Below are positions 8,582 through 17,170 of a stretch of 64,000 bases of DNA, in pieces (position 1 is the first letter of the stretch; every line of letters begins with the position of its first letter). The notes beneath the pieces are model-generated. The model did no database searches. It saw only the letters and a program-made list of their open reading frames with translations, and had not been told where the DNA came from. A program made the position numbers and the translations under genes. Origin of the DNA: an uncultured Duncaniella sp. (GTDB taxonomy: Bacteria; Bacteroidota; Bacteroidia; Bacteroidales; Muribaculaceae). The stretch lies in the NCBI RefSeq assembly GCF_910578445.1, contig NZ_CAJTQC010000001.1:3919-67918 (forward strand), written 5' to 3'.

Positions 8582-10861
8582 ATGAGAAAACTGATTATAT
8601 ATTTAGCAATAGGCTTGCTGCTTGCCGGATGTTCGACAACAAGGCGCATTGGCAAGGATGAGATTCTGTATACAGGATTGAAAGGGGTCGATGTCGTGAC
8701 ACCCGGAAATGAAAAATTCCCATCAGATGTAAAATCGACTCTGACGGAAGCCGTGTCCGTGAAACCGAATAATTCGCTATTGGGCTCTGCATCGGTCCGA
8801 TATCCTTTCCCTCTTGGGCTTTGGGTCTACAATAACTGGCCGAATCCGCCAAAAGGCCTGAAGCATTGGATATATGAAAAACTTGCAACAACACCTGTTC
8901 TCGTTAGTGATGTGCGACCCGAAGTCAGAGTTCATATGCTCGATCAGTTGCTTGACAATAATGGCTATTTTTCAGGGACATCGACCTATGAACTCGTACA
9001 GAAACGCAACAAGAAGAAAGCTTCCATTCTATATAAGGTGGAGGCTGGCAGGCCCTATTTGCTGGATTCACTTATCCTGTTACCTGATTCTCTCCATCTC
9101 TATCATTTGATTGACTCTGTGGCCAATAGATCAAAGTACTTTAAAGTCGGTTCTCGTTATTCGACAGACTCATTGTCTGTATTGCGGGTCGAAATCGCGA
9201 ATGCGGTCCGGAATCGCGGATATTATTACTTCCGTCCTGAATATATCCAATATCTTGCCGACAGCACGATTAATCCGGGAAGTATTGCGTTGAAACTTGA
9301 CATTGCAGACAACACTCCTGCCATAGCTCTCGCACGTTACCGCACAGGTGAGATTACTACATATATCTATCGAAACCGTGGGGGAGGAGAGCCTGACACG
9401 ATTGAGACAAAAAAAGGAACTCTTATCAGATATATGCCATCACGTTTGCGTGACGGACTGATTCCGTCATGTATCGCTTTCCGGGAGGGACGTACATTCT
9501 CGGTCCGTCAGATGAACAATACACAAAGTCGGTTGTCGCGTCTGGGCATTTTCAATGATATAAACATAACTGTTACACGCGACACGATACATCCTGCCGA
9601 AAACCTCCTTGATGTGGCCATCGAATGTACTTTCGACCGTCCACTTGAGGCGTCAATCGAAGCTAATGTATCTTCGAAATCCAACTCTTATCTTGGACCG
9701 GGTGTCTCACTTGGCCTCACAAACCGAAACCTGTTCGGTGGAGGAGAGTTGCTCAATCTCTCACTGACGGGGGCCTATGAGTGGCAGACAGGATCGGGTA
9801 AGAAAAGTTCCGTGTTCAACTCATATGAAGTGGGTTTGAATGCCTCACTTGCATTTCCACGCCTGTTAGCTCCAAAATTTATTCCTCGTACCCGCCGAGA
9901 TGTCAACTGGACTCGTATCTCGCTTGGTGCAGATCTTCTCAACCGGCCACACTATTTCAAACTGAGCCAGTTTAACGCCGGTCTTGCCTATGACTGGCAG
10001 TCGTCAAAATATATCTCAAACACCTTCACTCTGTTTAAGCTCACCTACAATAAACTCCAGCATACAACCCCGGTCTTTGACTCGATAATGAATGCCAATC
10101 CGGCAATCGCCCTGAGCTTTCAGAGTCAATATATCCCCCAGATGTCATATAGTTTTGTCTTCGATAGAGCGACACGTCGCAACACATTCAATCTTCAGGT
10201 CACTCTTCAGGAAGCAGGAAATATCTTCTGGTCAATATACGAATTGTGTGGCAAGAAGGGAGAAAAATCATTATTCAAAACTCCGTTCTCGCAATTCGTC
10301 AAAGGATACGGTCAATTTGTTTACGGTAGAAGACTTTTCGGTGACCACTGGTTAGTAAACCGCATCGGAGTCGGTGCTGCCTATGCTTATGGTAATTCAT
10401 CTCAGGTCCCCTACAGTGAGCAATTCTACTGCGGTGGTGCAAACTCGGTTAGAGCATTTACCGTGCGTTCAATCGGCCCGGGTTCATATCGTGCACCTGC
10501 CGATCAGGTCAACGGCTATTTCGACCAGACAGGCACATTCACCTTTATTGCAAATTCGGAATATCGTTTTCCGATACTCGGACCGCTCCACGGTGCTGTA
10601 TTTCTTGATGCCGGAAATGTATGGACACTTAAAAACGAGCCTGAGCGTCCCGGTGGTCAATTGAAAGCAAACACTTTCTTTAAAGATCTTGCGCTTGGCA
10701 CGGGGGTAGGGTTGCGATTTGATATTTCAATGCTCATCATTCGTGGTGATCTCGGAATCGGCATCCATGCTCCTTATGACACCGGTAAACGAGGGTACTA
10801 TAACATGGAGTCATTCAAAAAATCACTTGCATTCCACCTTGCTATCGGCTATCCGTTCTAA
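8582..10861 (+). CDS. tamL: TamL: BamA/TamA-family outer-membrane lipoprotein
   Basis: A 759-residue Omp85-superfamily protein. It starts with a lipoprotein signal peptide whose lipobox LLAGC places the lipidated cysteine at residue 17. This lipid anchor is what separates Bacteroidetes TamL from proteobacterial TamA. POTRA-like segments occupy roughly residues 25-370. A 16-stranded-type barrel follows (about 375-759), with the surface-antigen signatures GGANSVRAF and a terminal FHLAIGYPF ending in phenylalanine. It is co-oriented with tamB, 40 bp behind it, and the two are probably one transcript ending at the terminator at 10886-10931. The pair likely assists insertion of outer-membrane proteins or lipid movement; the exact substrate is not evident. 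Confidence 0.92.
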   Translation: MRKLIIYLAIGLLLAGCSTTRRIGKDEILYTGLKGVDVVTPGNEKFPSDVKSTLTEAVSVKPNNSLLGSASVRYPFPLGLWVYNNWPNPPKGLKHWIYEKLATTPVLVSDVRPEVRVHMLDQLLDNNGYFSGTSTYELVQKRNKKKASILYKVEAGRPYLLDSLILLPDSLHLYHLIDSVANRSKYFKVGSRYSTDSLSVLRVEIANAVRNRGYYYFRPEYIQYLADSTINPGSIALKLDIADNTPAIALARYRTGEITTYIYRNRGGGEPDTIETKKGTLIRYMPSRLRDGLIPSCIAFREGRTFSVRQMNNTQSRLSRLGIFNDINITVTRDTIHPAENLLDVAIECTFDRPLEASIEANVSSKSNSYLGPGVSLGLTNRNLFGGGELLNLSLTGAYEWQTGSGKKSSVFNSYEVGLNASLAFPRLLAPKFIPRTRRDVNWTRISLGADLLNRPHYFKLSQFNAGLAYDWQSSKYISNTFTLFKLTYNKLQHTTPVFDSIMNANPAIALSFQSQYIPQMSYSFVFDRATRRNTFNLQVTLQEAGNIFWSIYELCGKKGEKSLFKTPFSQFVKGYGQFVYGRRLFGDHWLVNRIGVGAAYAYGNSSQVPYSEQFYCGGANSVRAFTVRSIGPGSYRAPADQVNGYFDQTGTFTFIANSEYRFPILGPLHGAVFLDAGNVWTLKNEPERPGGQLKANTFFKDLALGTGVGLRFDISMLIIRGDLGIGIHAPYDTGKRGYYNMESFKKSLAFHLAIGYPF

Positions 10862-10885
10862 GCTGTTTGCTGACCGAACTTTTTG

Positions 10886-10931
10886 TGGGTTTGAATTGTC
10901 TTAATTACATGGACAGTTCAAACCCATTTTT
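10886..10931 (+). terminator. Strong terminator or attenuator touching the next start codon
   Basis: A 15-bp stem with one G-U pair (10886-10900 with 10912-10926, beginning TGGGTTTGAA), an 11-nt loop, and TTTTT at 10927-10931. The last T of the tract is immediately followed by the ATG of the thioredoxin-like gene at 10932. It fits termination of the tamB-tamL transcript, and it would also control read-through into the next gene. Confidence 0.8.
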
Positions 10932-11429
10932 ATGAAAAAGGCCTTAAGTTACATAATATTTTTTATAATACTGATAGTTTTGGTAGCGGCATATGCCGAT
11001 AGAGTCGTAAAAGCAGATGAAGGTTATACCGCCCCGGAAATTGAGATGCTTGCAAATGATTCCGTGAATGTATCGCTTGATAAATTGAGAGGAAAATACG
11101 TCCTTGTCAATTTCTGGGATTCATCAAATGCTGTTTCAAGAATAGCAGCAGGGGAATATGACCGTTTTTTGCATGCAAACAATGGTGATTCATTCTCATT
11201 ACTATCAATCAACACTGACGAAAATCCCGAGCTTTTCAAAGAGATAGTGAAGAAGGATAATCTCGATTCTTCCACACAATTCCACATTTCGGATGCGAAA
11301 GCCCGAAATCTGTCCGAGAATTACCGTCTTGATTCCGGATTTTCATCCTATCTGATTGATCCCCAAGGTAAAATTGTTGCCGTCAATCCTTCGGTTACCA
11401 CTCTTGAAAAATACCTTTCACAGCATTGA
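10932..11429 (+). CDS. TlpA-like thioredoxin-fold protein lacking the CXXC motif
   Basis: A 165-residue exported protein. Residues 1-24 are a signal peptide or anchor (IIFFIILIVLVAAY). A redoxin/AhpC-TSA fold follows: DKLRGKYVLVNFW is the usual strand preceding the active site, LLSINTDENPELFKEIV matches the next helix-strand unit, and SYLIDPQGKIVAVNP is the C-terminal cis-proline-side strand pair. Where relatives carry WCxPC after NFW, this protein has DSSNAVSR. No cysteine occurs in the whole sequence, so it cannot be a thiol oxidoreductase. It may bind a partner or be a degenerate member. It starts directly at the U-tract of the preceding terminator, so its expression may depend on read-through. 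Confidence 0.8.
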   Translation: MKKALSYIIFFIILIVLVAAYADRVVKADEGYTAPEIEMLANDSVNVSLDKLRGKYVLVNFWDSSNAVSRIAAGEYDRFLHANNGDSFSLLSINTDENPELFKEIVKKDNLDSSTQFHISDAKARNLSENYRLDSGFSSYLIDPQGKIVAVNPSVTTLEKYLSQH

Positions 11430-11488
11430 TGCCCCTCTAAGGTTTGCTCAAATTAATATTTCTCACTAAATTTGCATCATCATTCATC

Positions 11489-11896
11489 ATGAAACGATTT
11501 TTGTCACTCGTCATTTTAGGTTCATTTGCCTGTGCATCTTTGTCGGCAAAAGTAGTCCGGAATTATAGTTGTACATCTGATGGTGTACTGACTTTCTCCG
11601 TCGATAGCATTGACTATCGTAAAGATTTGACACGTGTCTATGGCAAAGTGCATGGACGACCCCATACATCTCACCGCATTGATGAAGTGAAATATCTATC
11701 TGCTGGAAATGCACTGACGTCAACCGACATTGATGGAATTGACTTCCGTCGTTATTTCCAGTGGGAGGATGATGGACAGATACCTATTGAAATCGATTTC
11801 CCAGCAACGACTCCTGATGCGGGAGTGCAGTTTCTGTTCACAACTGCGCGTGGACAGTCGACCACTACCGCAAAAAAAGATAGCCACAAAATATAA
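11489..11896 (+). CDS. Hypothetical secreted protein
   Basis: A 135-residue product with a clear signal peptide, MKRFLSLVILGSFACASLSA, predicted to be cut after SLSA. I chose the ATG at 11489 because it begins exactly at this signal sequence. The mature part is beta-rich (VDSIDYRKDLTRVYGKV, IPIEIDFPA, VQFLFTTA) and looks like one small periplasmic beta domain that describes an effect on a reference state, but I do not recognise a family. It ends three bases before topB, so the two are probably co-transcribed, although no functional link is apparent. Confidence 0.6.
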   Translation: MKRFLSLVILGSFACASLSAKVVRNYSCTSDGVLTFSVDSIDYRKDLTRVYGKVHGRPHTSHRIDEVKYLSAGNALTSTDIDGIDFRRYFQWEDDGQIPIEIDFPATTPDAGVQFLFTTARGQSTTTAKKDSHKI

Positions 11897-11899
11897 ATA

Positions 11900-13966
11900 A
11901 TGAAACTCTGCATCACCGAGAAACCAAGTGTAGCCAAAGACATTGCCCAGATACTTGGCGCTGACGTGCGCCGTGACGGATATTTCGAAGGAGGGGATTA
12001 TAAAGTCACCTGGACCTTCGGACATCTTTGCACCCTTAAAGAACCCGGTGATTACGAGGAGCGTTGGAAACGTTGGGCACTTGGTGTGCTTCCGATGATA
12101 CCGGCGCGTTTCGGCATAAAGGTCATCCCCGACAAAGGGATTGAAAAACAGTTCCATGTCATAGAAAGTCTGATTTCAGAGGCTGATGAAGTGATTAATT
12201 GCGGTGATGCCGGTCAGGAGGGAGAACTCATTCAGCGATGGGTGATGCAGAAAGCGTCGGTCAATTGTCCGGTAAAGAGACTTTGGATTTCATCTTTGAC
12301 CGACGAATCTATCCGCGAAGGCTTTGCTCGTCTTCAGCCCGAATCTGATTTCGACAATCTTTATCATGCAGGTCTGTCGCGAGCTATCGGCGACTGGATT
12401 CTTGGAATGAATGCCACTCGTCTTTATTCGCTGAAATACTCTTCGCCCGGCAACGTTTTGTCGATTGGCCGGGTTCAGACTCCGACTCTTGCACTCATAG
12501 TGCAGCGTCATTTTGAAATCGAAAATTTTAAACCTGAAGATTATTGGGAATTAAAGACTCTATATCGTGGGGCGCTGTTCAATGCGACTTCCGGCCGATT
12601 CAAATCGCCTGAAGAAGCTGAGACCACCCTTGAGGCGATAAAGGCTTATCCAATGGTCATAAAGGATGTGCAGAAAAAGAAGGGTAGGGAAGCTCCTCCC
12701 CGGCTTTTCGACCTCACATCATTGCAGGTTGAATGTAATAAAAAATGGGGCTGGACCGCAGACGAGACGTTAAGGCTCATTCAGTCGCTGTATGAAAAGA
12801 AAGTGACAACCTATCCACGCGTCGATACCACATATCTGTCCGAGGATATTTATCCTAAAATTCCGGGGATACTTCGGAACATGACTCCATATACAACATT
12901 GACATCTGCTATACTTGCCGATAAATTGCCGAAAAGCAAGAAGGTGTTTGACAATACAAAGGTGACAGACCACCATGCTATCATTCCCACCGGCCAGTCA
13001 CCATCGGTGCTTGTCGGAAACGAACGGCAGTTATACCATCTTATCGCCCTGCGGTTTATTGCTGCGTTCTATCCCGACTGTAAGTTTCTGAGCACAACAG
13101 TATTGGGAGAAGTGGATAAAACTGGTTTCAAGGCAACCGGAAAAGTCATTGAAGACGCGGGTTGGCGTATTGTGTATGATAATACTCCGTCAAACGACGA
13201 TACAAAAGATGACGAAAATTCCGATGACCGAATTTTACCTGATTTTACAGTAGGGGAGAGTGGCCCTCATGAACCGTCATTACAGAAACGGACGACTCAA
13301 CCTCCGAAATACTATACAGAAGGTACATTATTGAGAGCGATGGAATCAGCAGGTAAGACTGTCGAGGATGAGGAACTTCGCGAGGCTATGAAAGAAAATG
13401 GCATTGGACGTCCATCGACACGAGCTGCTATTATTGAGACGCTGTTCAAACGAAAATACATTTATAGAAATCGAAAGTCAATCATGGCATCTCAAGCTGG
13501 AATTGACCTGATTTCAACCATAAACGAAGATTTACTTAAAAGTGCAAAACTCACTGGTTTATGGGAAAATAAACTTCGGCGCATCGAACGAGGCGATTAT
13601 TCTGCATCTGACTTCATTCAAGAGCTTAAGACCCTGATTAATGAAATTGTAATCAATGTCCTGAGTGATAATTCAAAAGCAAAAATTATTGTTGACAATA
13701 CAACCAAACGACTTGATAAAGGTGATGATGACGCAGGAGATTTAAAAAAGGAAAGTTCCGTAAAACCTCCAAAACCAAGAGCTCCACGCACAACAAAATT
13801 CGAACAGGTCGAATGTCCTGTTTGTGGAAAAGGCCACATCCTGAAAGGCAAGACTGCTTTTGGCTGTAGCCGTTTCCGGGAAGGATGCTCTTTACGCTTA
13901 AATTTCACAGATTATCCCGAGTCGCTCACACCGGCTAAACTGAAAAAAATATTGAAAAAGAAATAA
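11900..13966 (+). CDS. topB: DNA topoisomerase III
   Basis: A 688-residue type IA topoisomerase that relaxes or decatenates DNA through a single-strand break. The TOPRIM domain opens the protein (MKLCITEKPSVAKDIA, with acidic residues in NCGDAGQEGELIQRW). The gate region contains SIGRVQTPTLALIVQR. The catalytic tyrosine is in TTYPRVDTTYLS, near residue 310. The C-terminus carries one zinc-ribbon-like segment with CPVC followed by CSRF and GCSLRLNF. Length and motif order match the Bacteroidetes TopB family. It ends 160 bp before a dif site. That fits a role in resolving chromosomes at the terminus, but the closeness may be accidental. Confidence 0.95.
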   Translation: MKLCITEKPSVAKDIAQILGADVRRDGYFEGGDYKVTWTFGHLCTLKEPGDYEERWKRWALGVLPMIPARFGIKVIPDKGIEKQFHVIESLISEADEVINCGDAGQEGELIQRWVMQKASVNCPVKRLWISSLTDESIREGFARLQPESDFDNLYHAGLSRAIGDWILGMNATRLYSLKYSSPGNVLSIGRVQTPTLALIVQRHFEIENFKPEDYWELKTLYRGALFNATSGRFKSPEEAETTLEAIKAYPMVIKDVQKKKGREAPPRLFDLTSLQVECNKKWGWTADETLRLIQSLYEKKVTTYPRVDTTYLSEDIYPKIPGILRNMTPYTTLTSAILADKLPKSKKVFDNTKVTDHHAIIPTGQSPSVLVGNERQLYHLIALRFIAAFYPDCKFLSTTVLGEVDKTGFKATGKVIEDAGWRIVYDNTPSNDDTKDDENSDDRILPDFTVGESGPHEPSLQKRTTQPPKYYTEGTLLRAMESAGKTVEDEELREAMKENGIGRPSTRAAIIETLFKRKYIYRNRKSIMASQAGIDLISTINEDLLKSAKLTGLWENKLRRIERGDYSASDFIQELKTLINEIVINVLSDNSKAKIIVDNTTKRLDKGDDDAGDLKKESSVKPPKPRAPRTTKFEQVECPVCGKGHILKGKTAFGCSRFREGCSLRLNFTDYPESLTPAKLKKILKKK

Positions 13967-13973
13967 TACAATC

Positions 13974-13999
13974 TGGCGGTCGGCTAATGTCGGCCGTCA
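13974..13999 (+). terminator. Terminator hairpin after topB
   Basis: An 11-bp RNA stem (TGGCGGTCGGC at 13974-13984 with GTCGGCCGTCA at 13989-13999) with three G-U wobbles and a TAAT loop, 8 bp after the topB stop. The wobbles pair only in the plus-strand transcript. The following AATTATATTA is a weak T-tract. Confidence 0.55.
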
Positions 14000-14127
14000 A
14001 TTATATTATCGCAGGTGTCACCGTAAATCCAACGGATGATAGTTAGAGAGCACTCAAATTTTTCTTGGACAATTAATGTTGACCGAGCCACAGAATAGGG
14101 CATTCTCAGAATATCCCTCCGCGCACT

Positions 14128-14155
14128 ATTTAACATAATCGCGATTATGGGACAA
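14128..14155. other. Chromosomal dif site (XerCD target), left provirus junction
   Basis: The 28-bp site reads ATTTAACATAA, TCGCGA, TTATGGGACAA. The first arm is identical to the complement of the E. coli XerD-binding arm (TTATGTTAAAT), and the last arm has the TTATG core of an XerC arm, with a 6-bp spacer between them as in known dif sites. This is the only sequence in the window with that architecture. The rightmost 20 bp recur at 20254-20273 at the other end of the microvirus, so the site doubles as the left attachment junction. Confidence 0.82.
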
Positions 14156-14188
14156 CTTTGCAGATATAATTTAAATTTCTATTTGCAT

Positions 14189-14398
14189 ATGAAAAATAAA
14201 AAGCGTAATGTCCCTTATGTTTTGTCTTGGTGTTTTTCGCCGGATAAACAAAAGATGATTTCTCGTCTTGAAGAGTTTATTTCCTATAATCATTCTTTTC
14301 TTAATAAATTTCGCGGTGTTGTTTCTCCTTTGGCTCGTGCCCGTATTCTTGATGAACTTGGTCAGGCTTTTATTTTATTATCACATTTGAAATCTTGA
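14189..14398 (+). CDS. Small microvirus protein of unknown function
   Basis: A 69-residue basic protein (starting MKNKKRNVPYVLSWCF) with one predicted helix-rich body and no membrane segment. I placed the start at 14189. An in-frame ATG at 14147 lies inside the dif arm itself, so it would couple the reading frame to the junction, and the intervening residues look like translated noncoding DNA. The stop codon is three bases before the M15 peptidase gene, so it leads the late-type gene cluster. I do not recognise a family. Confidence 0.6.
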   Translation: MKNKKRNVPYVLSWCFSPDKQKMISRLEEFISYNHSFLNKFRGVVSPLARARILDELGQAFILLSHLKS

Positions 14399-14401
14399 TC
14401 T

Positions 14402-14905
14402 ATGGCATTGACTCAAATAAATAAGCTCGCAATATTGCAGTGTGTGTCTCTTGTTCAGTCCTTGCAGACTGAGCAGCTTCCTTCCGGTGTTTGGTCTGTG
14501 CTCGATGATATCCGCTCTCGTCTTGAATCCATCGCCAAAGGATCAACTCTTAAAATTACCGAACATTTCACGCTTGAGGAATTTCTCGCATCTCCTACAG
14601 CTGTTCGCCATGGTATCACGTTGTTCCCGAATGCTAAAGTTTTTCAGAATTTAACAAATCTTTGTTGCAATGTTCTTGAGCCAGCAAGAGTGGCGCTATC
14701 GTGCCCAATATATGTTTCATCGGGTTATCGTAATCAGTCGCTTAATCGTCTGGTCGGTGGTGTTCCTACTTCTCTTCATCTTGAGGGACGCGCTGCCGAT
14801 GTATCTGTTGCTAATGGATTACATGACCGCCTTTTTGAGGTGTTATCTCGGTTGCCTCACACAGAACTAATTGATTATAAAACATTTATTCATGTCGCAT
14901 TATGA
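14402..14905 (+). CDS. M15-family zinc peptidase (phage endolysin candidate)
   Basis: A 167-residue protein whose C-terminal half is a peptidase M15 (D-Ala-D-Ala carboxypeptidase/L,D-endopeptidase) domain. Zinc ligands can be read as His126 and Asp133 in SLHLEGRAADV and His164 in FIHVAL. The segment VSSGYRNQSLN is the usual SGYR motif before them. The first 50 residues are helical and have no known domain. It has no signal peptide, so it would reach peptidoglycan only with help at the membrane or during lysis. Bacteroidetes microviruses are known to carry such enzymes. The gene overlaps the next ORF by four bases (ATGA), so the two are translationally linked. Confidence 0.85.
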   Translation: MALTQINKLAILQCVSLVQSLQTEQLPSGVWSVLDDIRSRLESIAKGSTLKITEHFTLEEFLASPTAVRHGITLFPNAKVFQNLTNLCCNVLEPARVALSCPIYVSSGYRNQSLNRLVGGVPTSLHLEGRAADVSVANGLHDRLFEVLSRLPHTELIDYKTFIHVAL

Positions 14906-14991
14906 ACAAACCAGTTATCAAAAAGATTCTCGAGATTGTTGTCGCCGTGCTTTCTGCCTTTCTCGGCTGCCTTGGCGCTTCATCTATTTAG
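14902..14991 (+). CDS. Smalltalk-like 29-residue membrane peptide
   Basis: A 29-residue ORF that begins in the ATGA overlap with the M15 gene. The N-terminus is charged (MNKPVIKK) and is followed by one hydrophobic helix (ILEIVVAVLSAFLGCLGA) ending in SSI. This matches the build of Bacteroidales smalltalk proteins, which are about 30 residues, carry a KKxxxI-VVxxL-A-LG pattern, and are usually found next to cell-wall hydrolases of phages and conjugative elements. Resemblance is from memory, so the family name is tentative. Position and topology suggest a holin- or spanin-like helper for the peptidase. Confidence 0.6.
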   Translation: MNKPVIKKILEIVVAVLSAFLGCLGASSI

Positions 14992-15013
14992 TTTTAACTT
15001 TAATACTTAAATT

Positions 15014-17164
15014 ATGCCTAATCCTTTCGGAAAAGACGGAGGCCCGGTAAATTCCGTGCCTCGTAACACGTTTGATTTGTCTTTTCAAAACAATCTTACG
15101 TTGCCTTTCGGTGCTCTTGTCCCCTGCTTCTGTAAGGAAGTTCTCCCGGGTGACTCTTTTCGTATCGATACTACATTTGGTCTGAGGTTTATGCCTACGG
15201 CCTTCCCTTTGCAAACTCGCATACGAGCTGATGTCCATTTCTTCTATGTTCGTAACCGTAATTTATGGAAAGATTGGCCGGACTTCTATGGTAAGACTAA
15301 AAATAATCTTTCTTTCCCGCTTGTCGGCCCTGATGTCCCTGATTCATTCTTTAAGACAGGTTCTCTTGCAAATTATCTTGGTGTTCCTACTGCCCTTTAT
15401 AGTGGAATTGCTTCTTATTCTCCTTTCTGGCCTAAGGCCAATGATGACTCTTATAAGTCGGAATCTGGTTATTATCGATTGTATGAAACTGCCGGATCTT
15501 GGTTCGCTTATAATTCCTTGCCTTCTCTTGGTTCTAATCTCCGTTTTGAGGAAAAGTCTATTGGTAAGCCCAATCAGGGTATTTATTCACGTTTTACAGT
15601 CTTATCCGGTTTTGAATTTACTGTAGAGCCTGACTCTAAGATCCGTGTAATGTTCCAGCTCTTTGGTAATGCTACCATTCCTGCCCCAACAGTTTTTCTA
15701 AGTAATTATCATGCGGTTGGAAATGGATTTTGGCATGAGAATTTAGGCGCTGTTCTTACACCTTCTACCCCTACCCTTACACGTGCCGGTGACGGCCTCT
15801 TTATGTGTGATTATACTGTCGAGTCTCTTGACGGTGATTCTTTTGTCGCTAATCGTTTTGCAATCTGTCCTTCGGTGTCTGCTTCTGGAGGTCCCGGAGG
15901 TGCTAATGAATCTGATGACAATTTTATTACTGTTGCCATGGCTCTTGAAGGTTCTGTTTCGCCTGTGGTCGATTATCCTGATCTTGCTAATAAACCATAT
16001 GGAGAAATACTCTCGTTGTCCGCTCTGCCATTCCGTGCCTATGAGTCTATCTATAACGCTTTTTATCGAGATGAGCGAAATAATCCCTTTGTGATAGATG
16101 GAGAAAAAGAATATAATAAATATCTCCCTACTCAGGAAGGTGGATTTGACAATACTAATTATGAGATTCGTTACCGTAACTGGGAACAGGACTTTTTGAC
16201 TACCGCTGTCGCATCCCCTCAACAAGGTATCGCGCCTCTTGTCGGTATTTCCGCTGCCGGTGTCATGTCTATTCAAGATCCTGACTCTGGTCAGGTCTAT
16301 CAGGTTCAGGCTATCACTGCTGACGATAATGATACTATCGTCAATTATGATGTTACAGAGACATTGCCTAAGGCTGTTACTCGTTCTCTTGTCAATTATG
16401 CATCGTCCGGTATTTCGATTAATGATTTCCGCAATGTCAATGCTTTTCAACGTTGGCTTGAGACTAATATCCGTCGTGGTTATAAGTACCGTGATCAGAT
16501 CAAGTCTCATTATGATGTTGACGTTTCTTTTCAGGAACTTGACATGCCTGAATTTAAAGGCGGTGTTTCATGTGATGTCACTCCCAATACAGTCTCTCAG
16601 ACTGCTCCCACTGATGAGCCTCTCGGTAGCTATGCCGGTCAGCTTTACGGTTCTGGATCTTCTAAAAATTCTGTTGACTGCTATTGTGATGAACATGGCT
16701 TTATCATTGGTATTCTTTCGGTCGTTCCTGTCCCTAATTACTCTCAGCTTTTACCAAAACATTTCCTTAAGACTACTGACTCCCTCGATTACTATTCTCC
16801 CGAATTCGGCCATATAGGATTGCAGGCCATTTCTAATTCTGAAGTTTCTCCGTTGCATGTCACTGCAGCTGATAAGGATGGTGTCTTTGGCTATCAGCGT
16901 GCTTGGTATGACTATTTGCAGTCTGTCGATGAAGTTCATGGCCAATTCCGTACCACCCTCCGTGATTTCGTTATGAACCGTGTCTGGGACAATCTTCCAG
17001 TTCTCGGCCCTTCGTTCACTGTCATTGATCCTGTTCAGCTTAATGATGTCTTTACAGTCCGTGAGATTGACGGAGAGCCTATCCAACCTATTCTCGGACA
17101 GCTTTACTTTGATGTTAAGGCTAAACGTCCTATTCCTCGCTATGGTGTTCCACGTCTTGAATAA
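15014..17164 (+). CDS. Microvirus major capsid protein VP1
   Basis: A 716-residue capsid protein of the microvirus F/VP1 family, which forms the icosahedral shell. The N-terminal region is typical: RNTFDLSFQNNLTLPFGALV, then LPGDSFRIDTTFGLRFMPT and a PLQTRIRADVHFFYVRNRNLW segment. The C-terminus ends RPIPRYGVPRLE, close to the usual family ending. It is longer than gokushovirus VP1 (about 550 residues) and fits the longer capsid proteins of Bacteroidetes microviruses, where the extra length forms surface insertions. T-ending codons dominate. Next genes follow within a few bases, as in a polycistronic phage transcript. Confidence 0.95.
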   Translation: MPNPFGKDGGPVNSVPRNTFDLSFQNNLTLPFGALVPCFCKEVLPGDSFRIDTTFGLRFMPTAFPLQTRIRADVHFFYVRNRNLWKDWPDFYGKTKNNLSFPLVGPDVPDSFFKTGSLANYLGVPTALYSGIASYSPFWPKANDDSYKSESGYYRLYETAGSWFAYNSLPSLGSNLRFEEKSIGKPNQGIYSRFTVLSGFEFTVEPDSKIRVMFQLFGNATIPAPTVFLSNYHAVGNGFWHENLGAVLTPSTPTLTRAGDGLFMCDYTVESLDGDSFVANRFAICPSVSASGGPGGANESDDNFITVAMALEGSVSPVVDYPDLANKPYGEILSLSALPFRAYESIYNAFYRDERNNPFVIDGEKEYNKYLPTQEGGFDNTNYEIRYRNWEQDFLTTAVASPQQGIAPLVGISAAGVMSIQDPDSGQVYQVQAITADDNDTIVNYDVTETLPKAVTRSLVNYASSGISINDFRNVNAFQRWLETNIRRGYKYRDQIKSHYDVDVSFQELDMPEFKGGVSCDVTPNTVSQTAPTDEPLGSYAGQLYGSGSSKNSVDCYCDEHGFIIGILSVVPVPNYSQLLPKHFLKTTDSLDYYSPEFGHIGLQAISNSEVSPLHVTAADKDGVFGYQRAWYDYLQSVDEVHGQFRTTLRDFVMNRVWDNLPVLGPSFTVIDPVQLNDVFTVREIDGEPIQPILGQLYFDVKAKRPIPRYGVPRLE

Positions 17165-17170
17165 TATATT

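Noticed and set aside
14147..14188. Upstream ATG inside the dif arm as start of the first phage gene
   Set aside because: The frame would begin in the attachment site and the added residues look noncoding; the ATG at 14189 is more natural.
15743..16510. 255-codon open frame opposite the capsid gene
   Set aside because: Shadow of the T-ending codon bias of VP1; product is a low-complexity Ile/Ser/Arg sequence.
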